A DNA stretch of 64,000 nt from Paroedura picta (Eukaryota; Chordata; Lepidosauria; Squamata; Gekkonidae). The notes under the pieces were generated by a model. It saw nothing but the letters and a program-made list of their open reading frames with translations. It made no database searches and was not told the origin of the DNA. The stretch covers positions 43,451,255 through 43,515,254 of the forward strand of contig NC_135370.1 in the NCBI RefSeq assembly GCF_049243985.1, in the 5' to 3' direction. Below are positions 12,701 to 22,092 of this stretch, in pieces (the first letter of the stretch is position 1; each line of letters opens with the position of its first letter). The translations under genes and the position numbers were made by a program.

Positions 12701-15700
12701 CCAAAGATATTTTCCCCCTTCCTCACATTTAATTTCAATTCAGACAAACACCCAAAACTTGCTATTAAGGTGCATATAAGAAAAGCAGACGACACCCAGT
12801 GTGGGCCAGATGGAGTCCTAGAGCCCAAGGAGAAGGACCTTTCACAGTGAATACCAATGGTTGTTCTCCCCTGGCTCTAGGACTCCATCCCTGATGGGAC
12901 ATAAAAAAGCAGTCAGTCAGTCCCCGGTGTGACAGTTGTCTGCATCCACTACATGCAATAAACCACTTGTTCCAAAGGCAGCATCTGCTGAACTGTAATC
13001 ATTCAGCTTATAATGCTAAATAAAAGTCAAGATAGACAACCAGGTGGCCGCCTTACAAATTTGTTCAACCTATCCAGACATTAGTAGCTGCCCCATGGAC
13101 AGAACGTGTAGTAATTCCCTCCAGCAAAGTCCTACCAACTCCTACCAACTGCTTTGTAAGCTTCTGAAATACAAACTCTTAAACATTTCCCTATTGCTAC
13201 TGAAGACATCTGTCCTCCCCTTATTAGGAGAGGAGACAGAAACACATAAGGAGTCCATCTTTCTAAATGGCTCTGTTCTGATAAGAAAGACCTTTAATGG
13301 CATGTGCACGTCTCATTTATGCCATTACACCTCCTTGGGAAGGTAAGGTGCCAGGCAAAATGAGGGAAGGTTAATTTCCTGACAACTATGGAATGGAGAA
13401 CTCACTTTAGGATGAAAGGTGGGATCTGTATGAAGGACCATTTTATCCTTGTGAAACACACAAAGATCCTTTCATACCGATAAGGCCGCTAACTCCGAAA
13501 TTCTTCGGGCCCAAGTAATTGCCACTAAGAAAATTACTTGCATCCTCAAAAAAGGACAATTAAATATCCTGAATAGGCTCAAAAGGACTTTTCAACAATG
13601 CAGACAAAATAACACTTAGGCTCCAAGTAGGGAACCTATGAACCTGAGGGGGAGAAATAACCATGGCCAGCTCCACGACTTGCCTGCGCAGAGTTGGCAG
13701 TTTCAAACCTTTATCTAAACCTTCTTGTAAAAATTCCAAAATATATCTGATCCCTGGACTCAGGGGATTGACTTGCCTATTTCTACACGATGAAGCAAAG
13801 ACCTTCCATGATGAATTGTATATACGTATTGTGGAAGCTTTTCTAGAAGCCAACATCATCTTGGTGACCAGTTCACTCAAACCTTTGTTCAGTAACGCTG
13901 CCCATTCACTCGCTGAACAGTCAAATGTAACCGACCTGGATCGGGGTGCCAGATAGGTCCTTGATTTAACAGATCTGGTTCCACTTGCAAGGAGAGACGA
14001 TTCCCCATTGCTAACCTTAGGAATAACGTGAACCATGGCCTTTATGGAACCACCAAGGCCTTTATGGAACCATGGCCAATATGGAACCACCAAGATGACC
14101 TATGCTCTTTGCTGGCGAATTTTCCTCAACACTTTGGGATGTATGGGAAAGAGAGGAAATGTGTATAAGAGGTGTTTCATCCACTGCACAGATAGCACAT
14201 TGATCTGTTCCGCCCTTGGATAGTGAAACCTGGAAAAGAACTTGGGCAGACAAGCATTTTTGAGCGTCGCAAACAGATCTACTAAAGGATGGCCGAATTG
14301 GCTGCATATCAGATAGAACACTTTCTGACTTTACAGCCCCTGACTGGGCGCTGTCCACCAGGCCTGTTGATCCGCACCCCACTGCCTCTGTGGCCTGCAA
14401 GTCCGACTCGGATGTATAGTCATTCCTCAACAAATTAGTTGCTATAAGGAACACTACTGGACTCATTAAGCAATCACAACCCAACAAGCTCAAGCTGTCA
14501 AGGTTTTTTTTCCCCACTCTCTAAGAAAGAGAAAAGGAGAAAATGGGGGTGGGGGGAGAGACTCGGCTATTAGATAAAATTTAGGAATAGAAATAGAAGT
14601 AGAATTAGATTTTTAGTAAAAAAATAGGTGGAGAGCAACTGCACTCCCTGAGATGCAGGAGAAAAACTGAGGAAGATGGGCGGTTCTAGCAAGGAGACAG
14701 GAAGAAGAAGAAGTTTTTTGGTCCTGCCTCCCTAGCAACAGCAGCGAGAACCACCCATCAGGGATGGAGTCCTAGAGCCAGGGGAGAATGTTTGCTTCAG
14801 TGTAGCCTTTTGATTCTGAACTGTCTCTTATGATAAAATGCTCTTTGATGATAACCATAAGGATGTGTGATTAGAGAGTAATAAAAAACCAAACCAAATA
14901 CACCCTTAGTCATTAATATACAGAGTTTTGCTTCCAAAATTAACAGTCTTAGAATTAATGATTTTCTCTGGTTATTTATTTATTATACTTGTATTATTGC
15001 TCCCAAGAAATGGCTCGCGGCAATTCACATAAAGCATCATATATATAACACACATTAAAAACTTACAATATACAATATTCCCACAATAACAATAAAACCA
15101 CCTTAAAATTGTATCCATAATAATAGTCCTCCCACAATAACATAATAGCTAAACAAAAACAATAAAAACAAGCAAAAGATGGTGATAAAAACATACAACG
15201 CCACCCCAATCGCTCATAGCCATGGTCATCAGCAGGTTATGGTCACAATACATTTGATGGAAAAAACTAGGGGATAGATGACCAACATCCAGGCCTGGTC
15301 CAATACCAGTAACAGGAACCAGGGGGAGACCCGATCTTACACCCCGGCGCCTCCACCCAGCCTCAACCAAGCGCCTGGCAGAAGAGCTCCGTTTTGCAGG
15401 CCCGGTAGAACCCTGATAACTCCTTCAGGGGCTGCAGCTCTTCTGGGAGCTCATTCCACCAGGTAGCCAAAATAATATCATCTCAATGATGCAGTTAACA
15501 AATCAACAAAATGATACAAAGCAAGAAGAGAAAAGCATTAAGAGTGACTCAGCTGATGAGAAGTGATATCTTGACTAACTAGCAGTCTACTGATGCTGAC
15601 ATCAAATGAAGTTAGCACTGATGTTTCTGTGTACATTGTTTCCAACCATCATTGTATTGGAAGCACACACAGCAGTGTATAGACTACAGAATTGTTTTAA

Positions 15701-18700
15701 CTGTAATTAATTTTATGAATTTTACTGGGATTTGTATTAACTGAAATATGTAATTCACCCTGAGTTTCCGAAGTCAGGGCAGAATATAAATCCAATAATA
15801 AATCCATATTTATTTATTCATGCAGCTTATATACCTCCCCTCACTATGATGTCTATGGATTCAAAAATGTAAAAATAAAATTTTAAATAAATGGAAAGAG
15901 AGAAAAAAGATAAGAAAAATGGACACATGTAATAACTTTAATAATTAAACAACATTCTTAAAGGGAAAAATGAAAAAAAATGGTTTACATTCCTGCCAAT
16001 AAACTGAGTATTTCAATGTACTTTAGTCTTCCTTAGATTACTTGCATAAATATTTTAGAAAATTTAAATATGGAATGGCTCTAAACATGTTTGTTTTGTT
16101 TTGAATTATATTTTACCATTAGACAGTTCTGCAACACTCTTGACTATAAAGGATGAAAAAGAAAATACATTTGTTACCACATACTTGAATCAACATTATT
16201 TCGTCACTAAAAGAGTATGGCTTGGAATTAATCCTAAAGGTAAGGCGTACATAGCTATCAAACTCATGTAATACTTATAATGACATAAAATGGCATTAAA
16301 GTATGCTGTGGTGCTCCCCCACCTCAAGAGGGCATCCATGGATCCAGAGGTATTAGATTCCTACTGCCCAGTAACTAATAATCCCTTTTGGGGCAAGATG
16401 TTGGAGAAGGTTGTAGCTACCCAACTACAGGCATATTTGAAAGAAATAGATTATATAGATCAGCAGTTCTCAACCTTCCCGCCGCCATGACCCCTGTTGC
16501 GGCAGCGGCTACCCAAAGGGGGTCATAGGGTTGCACGCTCTTGCATGCTAGTGATCATGGAAGGCCAGCGGTATGGAGGGGAGGGGCGAGACAGCACTAG
16601 CACACCTCCATGTCGCGGCACTGGCTGCCTCGGCCTTCCATGATCGTCAGCACATGTGCAACCCTACAACCCCCTTTGGGTCGCCAAGGCCACAGAAGCA
16701 GGTAAACCAGCAATTCTCAGCCTTCCCCTTTGGGTTGACGTGCTGGTGGCGGCAACCTCGGCAACCCCCCTGAAAGGATCGATGGACCCCCAGGTTGAAA
16801 ACCGCTGATCTAGGTCCATTTCAGATTATTTCAAGCAAGAAAACTGCCTTGGGAGAGGGGAAAGGGGCAATGCGACCTGGTTGGTTCTCTGCGATCTTTC
16901 AGCAGTTTTCAGTACCATCAGTCATGGTATCCTACTGGAGCAGCTTCCTACCCCAAGCTTGCTACTTTCCCCTGACCACCCGTTTTTTTTCAGGTTATTG
17001 CTCTTAGTGTGTATGTTCTGCTTGCCACAACAGCTTTGTGAGTATTGAAGATGAGGGCAGGGACATCAACAGCTCCTTAATAATTACAATTAAGCAGCAG
17101 AGTGATGTAGCTACACTGAATTGCAAAAAAATGGCTTACAGCAACTTAGCTAAAGTAGCATTTTGTGGGTCATGTTGTCCCTGTTTTGCTTATATTATAT
17201 GCCAACAACCACTAATCTCATCATGTTTCATTCAGAGTTTAATGCCAAGTGGGTTGCCACTAACTGTGGCTCTTTTTCTGAGAACATACCACTGTCCTGG
17301 CACACGCTTAATTCTTTCCAAAATAATCTGATGCCTGTAAACGTGTATTTGTACAAGATTGATGTGATATACATTTGTCTAACTTCATCTTGAATTTTGT
17401 AATATTCCTAAATTTTATACCAGCCATTCAAAATAATTTTATGTAAATGGAGTACACAGACAGTAAACTGAAGAAGAACCAGACTTTGTCTTGTATCGCA
17501 CCTCAAAGTCCTGCAGGCAGAAGGGAAGTGTGGGGGACACACAATCTTTGTCAAATTCCCTTCTAGTACTGCTTGTTCCTTGTAGTTCTCTGCAATCACG
17601 AATTGGGACTGCACACATTCAGGCCAGCTGCTGGGAAGATTAGTTTCTCTTTAGCCTAGCAACAGAGGAGGGGGAGCCACTCCAATTTAGAGCTTCTCTG
17701 AGGCTGTTTTTCTGCTCAGACAGCCACATGCTCCAGAGGAGCTGCTCCCCCTTCCCCTCAGTTCACTCTGCCACTTTTCTAGCTTCTCTTCTTTGGGGCA
17801 TAGATCTTCTATTCTTGTTTTTCTCCATCTGAAATTATGTCATAGGAATCCCATCGTATAGCACCCAAATGGCATGCATAGATGAACACTCCTTATGTCT
17901 GGAGAGAAGCCATCATGTGGTAGCCTGCAGGTTCTAACAACTGTTCACCCCCAAGGCCCTCATGGATCATGCCTTAAGACTACTTTATGGGGGAGTTTTA
18001 TCAGGTTCCATTGACCTGTCAGTTAAATCATCTGAGCCGTGGAATGTACTCCTCCCTTGACATCAAGATCTGTTATACATGAGGATTGTCCTTCCCATCC
18101 AGCCCCCATGACCTCTGTTCTTTTGACTCCAATCAGATGCAATATGCAGAAAATCAAGGTCTTATGAAGGAGGCCCAGTGAGGTTCTCTTTGGAAATACC
18201 ACCTAAGAAGAATAAAGCTAAGGTGAAACATAAAGGATCTAACAAGACCTTTGAAATTACGGCATAGTTCAGTTTCGATGAAACCGTTGGGACATTTGGA
18301 TCCAGTGCCTCTAAGTATCCGACTGAGCTGCCCATACGGCGTACCCTTCACCAGTTTTACACTCCCCAGCTCCATCACTCTCCGAAGGTGAAGTGGTTGT
18401 AGAACAAGTAGATTTACATGAGAGCCCACTTGTGGCTGCAGCTCAGCCTCTGCTGTGGCTACAAGCTTTTCCTCCAAGATTTTGGCAGCACTCATTTATT
18501 TTATCCTTCGCTGTTCCCACAGGAGTAGGGCAACCAATATCAACCTCAGTTCGAACCAATACTAAGGACAGCACTACTCTGGTCAAGGTCTCCTGCCTTA
18601 CTATTACAACGGTCTCCAAGTTATTAGCAGACGCATCTTTTGCAGTGACGAAATGTGTAGTAGAATTCTTAGCCATCATTGCTTCGAGAAAGAACACAAA

Positions 18701-21700
18701 CTTATACTAATAAGGAACTGGGCATTTTCTTTCCTAATGATAATGAGTTTGTGCTAAGTGAAGGCTTTAAATTGAAAATCTTATTTCTGTTTTTTAGCTT
18801 GTGTTATACACCTTGTATCTTAACCTTATGTAATGATGAAATCAGAGTCCAGTAGCACCTTTAAGATCAACAAAGATATATTCAAGGTGTGAGCTTTCGA
18901 GTGCAAGCACCATGAACTACCATAGTTCATAGTCTGAGGAAGAGTGCTGATTCAGAAGAGTTCAGAACTGATAAATCTTTGTTGGTCTTAAAGGTGCTAA
19001 TGGACTCTGATTTTGTTGTGCTACTTCAGACCAACACGACTACTCATTTGAATATATCCTTATGTAATGATGGTAATCTATGCTAATAAAGGTTTATTGT
19101 ATTGTATTGTGTAATTTAAAATAATTAAAATGTTTTTCCCCCTTATACACCAAGAACAAAATTCTTATGACTTTTATTTACAGGTGAGTCTTTAAAATGG
19201 CTTGATGACTCTGATATTAAGTATGCCAACTGGGAAGAAGGACAAGAAAATGCCAGTGCTAAATGTGTTGTTATGTTGTCCACAAGTGGAAAATGGACCA
19301 AAACTGACTGCTCAAAAGGCCAAAGCAGAGTTGTTTGTAAGGTTCCTCGAGGTACGTATAATTTTAGCTTTAATAGATTTTTCTACTTCAAAAAATACAC
19401 CAAATAGTGATATATTAGCAAGGTTTGTATGAAATTTATGGGAAATGGGGGGGGGAAGGTTGTTATTCTATACAGGGTCTCTATGTTAAGGTCACGCCAC
19501 ACATTAATAAGTTTGGACAGCTTCAAGTCCTGTGTGACAACTTTTTTTTAAGATAATGGGTAGTTTGGCCCAAAATGGGATTGAAGAGTGCAGGTTGGTA
19601 TTGTTTTTTAGTCAGCTGGGTTGTGGGCCTATTAGGTCAAGCAGAAGCTGAGAAATTTAATAACGTATTTCAGAAAAGATCATTTCTCACTCCCCCCCCC
19701 TCACCAGGGGAAATCTTACTCTCAAAGTCTTATATCCTGAAAAATCTTGTTGATCTCTTCCTACTGGACTCTAATCTAGCTGTGGACCTCTGGCACTCTC
19801 TCTCAGTCAGTATGGACTGAGCCATCTCTCTCCATGCAAAAATGTGCAGGAAAGGAATTGGCATAATGATCAACAGTAAGGCTCTTCTGCCTCCCTTGTT
19901 AGCTGTTGGCTGTTTGTTCCAAATGCTGCAGTGTCCATTACAGGCAACAGGATGAAGTCCAGTAGGGAAGAGGGCCCTAGAATGTACATTTAGCCAAAAT
20001 CCAGAAGTGAGAGGGCAGGATAAGAGTCCTTTGTATGCTGTACAGGTTTCTTCCTGCACAAGTTGCACCTACGAGGAATCCAGCCTTTACTAATTTATGT
20101 AAACATTTCAGTTTAATTACTTTAAAGCAATACAAATATTAGCAGCTAATAACTGGTATTCCCAGTTGCAATGTATGGCTGCGAAAGTTGGACCATAAGG
20201 AAGGCCGAGCGTCAAAAAATTGAGGCTTTTGAACTCTGGTGCTGGAGAAGACTCTTGCGAGTCCCTTGGACTACAAGGCGAACAAACTGGTCAGTCCTAG
20301 AGGAGATCAGCCCTGACTGCTCCTTAGAAGGCCAGATCCTGAAGATGAAACTCAAATACTTTGGCCACCTCATGAGAAGGAAGGACTCCCTGGAGAAGAG
20401 CCTAATGCTGGGAGCGATCGAGGGCAAAAGAAGAAGGGGATGACAGAGAATGAGGTGGCTGGATGGGGTCACTGAAGCAGTAGGTGCAAACTTAAATGGA
20501 CTCTGGGGAATGGTAGAGGACAGGGAGGCCTGGAGGACCATTGTCCATGGGGTCGCGATGGGTCGGACACGACTTCGCACCTAACAACAATAATTAGATT
20601 CTTTGATGAGATTACACTTCATGGCACTGATAATTTCAACCTCATAGTTGTCATAGTATGCAGGAGCTTTGTCTTCCTTATCTAGTTGCCGATATAATTA
20701 GAGCATCAGAGTATTTGTAAGACCGTTTACGCACTGGAGGTTTCATGTTGGGCTGCAGTGTGGAGTTTCAGTCGTGGCAGGTTGTCCCACCTCTTCCTGC
20801 ACCCACATGGGGGGGCGTTTGGCCCGGTGCACCTCATCCGCCCCCGATTTGTGTTCTTGCATGGAAGCTGGGGCAGTGAAGTTCCCAGTGCATAAACGGT
20901 CTAAGTGGTGCTACATGCAAGGGGCACAGAGTAGGAATAGGAATTCTGCCAATGTACTAACTAGTCTGCTGCAAAACACATCTGAACAGATGGAATCGTC
21001 TGCTTTGGTTTTGGAGGCTTCAGTGTTATGCCAAGGACTTATTTGTCCCACATAAATTTCCCTACTTGTTAATGTCTTATGGTGAGTGCTTGTTTTCTGA
21101 GACAAGGATGGTTGTGACTGCGAAAAGCTTTCTCAGTGTCTTAAAGGTATCCCCTGTGCAAAGCACCGAGTCATGTCTGACCCTTGGGGTTACGCCCTCT
21201 AGCGTTTTCATGGCAGACTCAATACAGGGTGGTTTGCCAGTGCCTTCCCCAGTCATTACCGTTTACCCCCCAGCAAGCTGGGTACTCATTTTACCGACCT
21301 CGGAAGGATGGAAGGCTGAGTCAACCTTGAGCCGGCTGCTGGGATTGAACTCCCAGCCTCATGGGCAAAGCTTTCAGACGGCTGCCTTATTACTCTGCGC
21401 CACAAGAGGCTCTACAAGAGGCCACAAGAGGCGCCACAAGAGGCTCTCAGTGTCTTAGGTTATTATAATTTTGATTTGATAATATGACTGTGCCATTCTT
21501 TGGACTACATAGGAAGTGCCCCTCCAGTAGTATTAGTGTCAGCAGATCTGCTGTTAATACTCTTAAAATTGTAAAGATCTAGCTTGCTGTCAATATTCTT
21601 ATCAGAATGGTTAATGAAGGGATAAGCACTCCTTCAGACCAAGCTTCCATAGAAGTGATAGGAATCCATCTGCCTACAGAGCCTTCCTTCCACTCATAGT

Positions 21701-22092
21701 AAGGGAATTCATTGTAAACAGTTTTGTAAATGAAAGGCAACAATTTTCAGAGTATGGATGGACAAAAGAGCTTTGGTTTCTGAAAATGAGTGGTGGGATG
21801 AATGTTTTTTTCTGGCAGTAAATATGAAAATAACCTTGTGTCATCCTGTAATGGAATAAGAATTTCAATCCAACTTATTGTGGTGAACTTCCTTATTCTT
21901 CTTACAGGTTCCAATAAAGCAGGAGTGGTGATAGCTTTTGCTGTTATCATTGGTCTGGCCTGCATTGCTGGATTGGTATGGTTCCTGTATAAGAAAAAAC
22001 GACTGCACTGGGGTGGCTTCTCCTCAGTACGTTACGAACGGGGAATATACGAAGATGAAAGTCATAGCATGTTTACCAGAGATGACGACTGA
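1645..22092 (+). CDS. LY75: LY75 (DEC-205/CD205), last nine coding exons
   Basis: LY75 is a type I membrane endocytic receptor of the mannose-receptor family on dendritic cells and thymic epithelium. It carries cargo to late endosomes for antigen presentation. Nine exons, all with AG/GT borders and matching phases, encode the last 504 residues. They cover CTLD8 (about 8-161 of this fragment), CTLD9 (178-292), CTLD10 (304-442), a hydrophobic helix (about 448-471) and the cytosolic tail. Identification rests on close likeness to remembered human LY75: PWIPFQNSCY in CTLD8, FPLWLGLSSHD and FEWSDGSSFDY in CTLD9, WIQY in CTLD10, and the tail motif GFSSVRY followed by an acidic EDE triad. No EPN or QPD calcium-sugar motif is seen, as expected for DEC-205. 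The gene starts before the window. CD302 follows on the same strand. Confidence 0.96.
2641..2821. mobile_element. Small inverted-repeat DNA element, 181 bases (Harbinger-like candidate)
   Basis: Its ends read GACCGTTTCCACACTGG and, inverted, nearly the same. A second copy of identical length lies at 20721-20901. Confidence 0.6.
3297..3419 (+). CDS. LY75: LY75 exon, middle of CTLD8
   Basis: The borders are ccttag and gtaagt. The exon encodes the conserved CTLD stretch ASVLSIKNEKENIFV and then WVWLGLFYDEN, the helix 2 to strand 2 core (WxGL) of a C-type lectin fold. Phases match the exons on each side. Confidence 0.95.
3692..3960 (-). mobile_element. tRNA-derived SINE
   Basis: Reverse orientation. 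It shows the family parts: GTGGTATAATGGTTAAGAGC head, CACCCAGCTGG body read as AGCTGGGTGACCTTGGGTTA, and a CCGCTTCGAGACTCC end. The same family lies at 26048, 31592, 33370, 43250, 47293, 54906, 57810 and 63620. Confidence 0.85.
4249..4746. mobile_element. GC-rich hAT element with 8-bp target duplication and expanded core
   Basis: Terminal repeats are CAGTGGTCCCCAACC and its inverse. A perfect target duplication GGTTAAAC lies at 4241-4248 and 4747-4754. The core (about 4420-4690) is a CpG-dense array of short units built from GGGCGCGGCC and GGGTGCGGC. It encodes no transposase. Confidence 0.92.
4970..5130 (+). mobile_element. L2-type LINE 3' fragment
   Basis: Resembles the L2-type tail found at 5740-6128 (ATGAAATGCTCTGCCTGATG and GATCAGGGCCCT-like words). 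Confidence 0.5.
5238..5432 (+). CDS. LY75: LY75 exon, end of CTLD8
   Basis: The borders are tccatag and gtaagt. The exon encodes LLKWYDESFLSFNKWREGRP, the FVAGVNLDGLWDIYNYTDKW stretch, and ends VLVCKMEM with the closing cysteine. The domain lacks the usual inner cysteine, as the human CTLD8 also appears to. Two possible N-glycosylation sites can be considered, of which only NYT fits the sequon. Confidence 0.95.
5740..6128 (+). mobile_element. L2-type LINE 3' end
   Basis: It contains CCACCAGGCCTACAATTAAAG and ends with GCTGCCCTGAGCCTCAAGGG followed by TATAAATGTAAAACTAATAAATAA, a typical L2-type 3' end in lizards. Confidence 0.65.
6226..6446 (+). CDS. LY75: LY75 exon, linker and first half of CTLD9
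   Basis: The borders are gaaatag and gtaagt. The exon encodes a lysine-rich linker and then WILQKKLSWYDAWKECKQNG, DLASIHSESQQLFLEDVVKH and FPLWLGLSSHD, which closely follow human CTLD9. It ends on a whole codon, the only phase-0 junction in this series. Confidence 0.96.
7783..7880 (+). mobile_element. 5S-type SINE, 3' part
   Basis: Carries ACCTCTGAACATCTCTTGCC, AAAACCCTACAGG and CATAAATCAGCTGTGACTTG, shared with the copies at 41467 and 58105. The rest of the intron 6447-8222 shows a weak L2-like stretch near 6950-7130 and no exon. Confidence 0.65.
8224..8510 (+). mobile_element. Sauria-type SINE
   Basis: tRNA-like head (GAGCCTCTTGTGGCACAGGG), then GGGTCAGACATGATTCGG, which resembles the BovB LINE end, and an ACCTTT-repeat tail. 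Also at 21145, 36430, 45916 and 57412. Confidence 0.88.
8753..8927 (+). CDS. LY75: LY75 exon, second half of CTLD9
   Basis: The acceptor is cttttccag and the donor is gtaagt. The exon encodes FEWSDGSSFDYKPW, TPGNCVFLNINGFWSHKKC and DGAICY, the end of CTLD9 with its three closing cysteines. It begins exactly at a whole codon, and the tract before it is pyrimidine-rich. Confidence 0.96.
9285..9475 (-). mobile_element. 5S-rRNA-like SINE
   Basis: On the minus strand it contains AGATCTCGGAAGC-like and GGATGAGAGACTAG-like stretches that correspond to the inner promoter region of 5S rRNA, then the shared AACCCTACAAAG 3' part. Confidence 0.7.
9719..9789. repeat. (GAT)n-(TTA)n microsatellite
   Basis: About seven GAT units pass straight into about twenty TTA units, at the 3' end of the L2-type LINE at 9790. 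Confidence 0.95.
9790..10762 (-). mobile_element. L2-type LINE, reverse transcriptase end and 3' UTR
   Basis: Minus-strand frames read LNPSKTEVLWLGSRGRE, RNLGVTIDASLTMEAQV, SRLDFCNSLYAGLP, KLQLVQNAAARVLTGTP and LHWLPIAVRIRFKVLVLTFK, the C-terminal thumb region of L2-clade reverse transcriptases. Two frames cover this part, so it is broken by at least one frameshift. It is 5'-truncated. Confidence 0.88.
11317..11481 (+). CDS. LY75: LY75 exon, linker and start of CTLD10
   Basis: The borders are catgcag and gtatgt. The exon encodes TTCPKTTSGSSQWIQYNDYCYAF and EEAEKVCQKLG, the start of the last lectin domain. The human counterpart reads SRWIQYKGHCY. One possible sequon (NFS) lies in the middle. 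Confidence 0.94.
11525..12418. mobile_element. Inverted-repeat DNA element, about 0.9 kb (candidate)
   Basis: Left end GGCCTTTTTGCACGCC, right end inverted GGGGCTTTACGCACCGG. CAG lies on both sides. The ends resemble those of the 181-base family (TTTACGCAC). No transposase frame was recognised. Confidence 0.45.
12455..14790 (-). mobile_element. DIRS-like tyrosine-recombinase retrotransposon relic
   Basis: A fossil, broken in several places and shortened inside. It has inverted terminal repeats (about 12460-12600 against 14650-14790) and a third related stretch near 12800-12900, the layout known for DIRS elements. Minus-strand parts include an N-terminal recombinase domain (around 13560-13860) and the RNase H-side region (14100-14320). 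The reverse transcriptase part is missing. Confidence 0.8.
14975..15475 (-). mobile_element. L2-type LINE 3' end
   Basis: Shares AAATGGCTCGCGGCAATTCA and GGCAGAAGAGCTCCGTTTTG with the copy at 9790. Confidence 0.75.
15690..15812 (+). mobile_element. L2-type LINE 3' tip
   Basis: Ends with CACCCTGAGTTTCCGAAGTC, AGAATATAAATCCAATAATAAAT, as other L2-type tips in this window do. Confidence 0.55.
16123..16239 (+). CDS. LY75: LY75 exon, middle of CTLD10
   Basis: The borders are accattag and gtaagg. The exon encodes SATLLTIKDEKENTFVTTYL and RVWLGINPKG, matching human SATIVSIKDEDENKFV and RVWLGL. The intron before it is 4.6 kb, swollen by a Harbinger-like candidate, a DIRS relic and an L2 fragment. 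Confidence 0.95.
16285..16985 (+). mobile_element. L2-type LINE reverse transcriptase fragment, split by a hAT
   Basis: The left part encodes SMDPEVLDSYCPVTN, MLEKVVATQLQAYL and DYID. The right part (16808 on) encodes GPFQ and, further on, DLSAVFSTISHGILLEQL, which is reverse transcriptase motif A in decayed form. The hAT at 16461-16807 lies between the two. Confidence 0.8.
16461..16807. mobile_element. hAT element (SPIN-like ends) inserted in the L2 LINE
   Basis: Ends CAGCAGTTCTCAACCTTCCC and inverted CAGCGGTTTTCAACCTGGG. Flanks ATATAGAT and ATCTAGGT match at 6 of 8 bases, a decayed target duplication. An inner copy of the end (near 16708) suggests a part-duplicated element. Confidence 0.8.
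16986..18390. other. LY75 intron, no feature recognised
   Basis: Only short open frames without family likeness and no clear repeat ends. The stretch may be old transposon sequence. Confidence 0.4.
18395..19110 (+). mobile_element. LINE 3' end, same family as 48530-49640, split by a Penelope-like insert
   Basis: The end of its frame reads KLLADASFAVTKCVVEFLA, like [18 protein letters not shown] at 48900. Its tail GCTAATAAAGGTTTATTG resembles the other copy's tail. The clade is not settled (an R4- or L2-like element). Confidence 0.5.
18839..19057. mobile_element. Penelope-like relic, inverted dimer, 15-bp target duplication
   Basis: A minus-strand copy (18839-18910) and a plus-strand copy (18930-19057) of one sequence, with shared TTTGTTGGTCTTAAAGGTGC, point outward from a common centre. 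CCTTATGTAATGATG lies on both sides (18824-18838, 19058-19072). Confidence 0.8.
19184..19351 (+). CDS. LY75: LY75 exon, end of CTLD10 (penultimate coding exon)
   Basis: The acceptor is tttacag and the donor gtacgt. The exon encodes SLKWLDDSDIKYANWEEGQ, KCVVMLSTSGKWTKTDCSKG and RVVCKVPRG. It leaves one base (G) of a split codon. In humans this is the exon spliced either to the LY75 membrane exon or, in read-through transcripts, to CD302 exon 2. Both possible partners here (21908 and 41710) start with two bases, so both joins stay in frame. Confidence 0.96.
20163..20595 (+). mobile_element. BovB (RTE) LINE, 3' end
   Basis: Encodes YGCESWTIRKAERQKIEAFE and FGHLMRRKDSLEKSLMLGAI, the C-terminal end of BovB reverse transcriptase. 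It ends with GGGTCGGACACGACTTCGCA and CTAACAACAATAA. Confidence 0.93.
20721..20901. mobile_element. Small inverted-repeat DNA element, 181 bases, TAA flanks
   Basis: Ends GACCGTTTACGCACTGG and inverted GACCGTTTATGCACTGG. TAA lies on both sides (718-720, 902-904 of the 20-kb block), the target size of PIF-Harbinger elements. Confidence 0.75.
21145..21425 (-). mobile_element. Sauria-type SINE
   Basis: Reverse of the family, starting with AAAGGTATCCCCTGTGCAA. At its head the GCCACAAGAGGCTC word is repeated three times. Confidence 0.88.
21908..22092 (+). CDS. LY75: LY75 last coding exon: membrane helix and cytosolic tail
   Basis: The acceptor is ttcttacag. The exon encodes a hydrophobic helix (AGVVIAFAVIIGLACIAGLV), a basic stop-transfer stretch (YKKKRLH), then GFSSVRY, an EDE acidic triad and a final DDD before TGA at 22090-22092. 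In mammalian DEC-205 the FSSVRY-type sequence serves clathrin uptake and the EDE triad targets the receptor to MHC class II compartments. Both are kept, while the human ending IMLPSFHD is replaced by a more acidic end. Confidence 0.97.
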
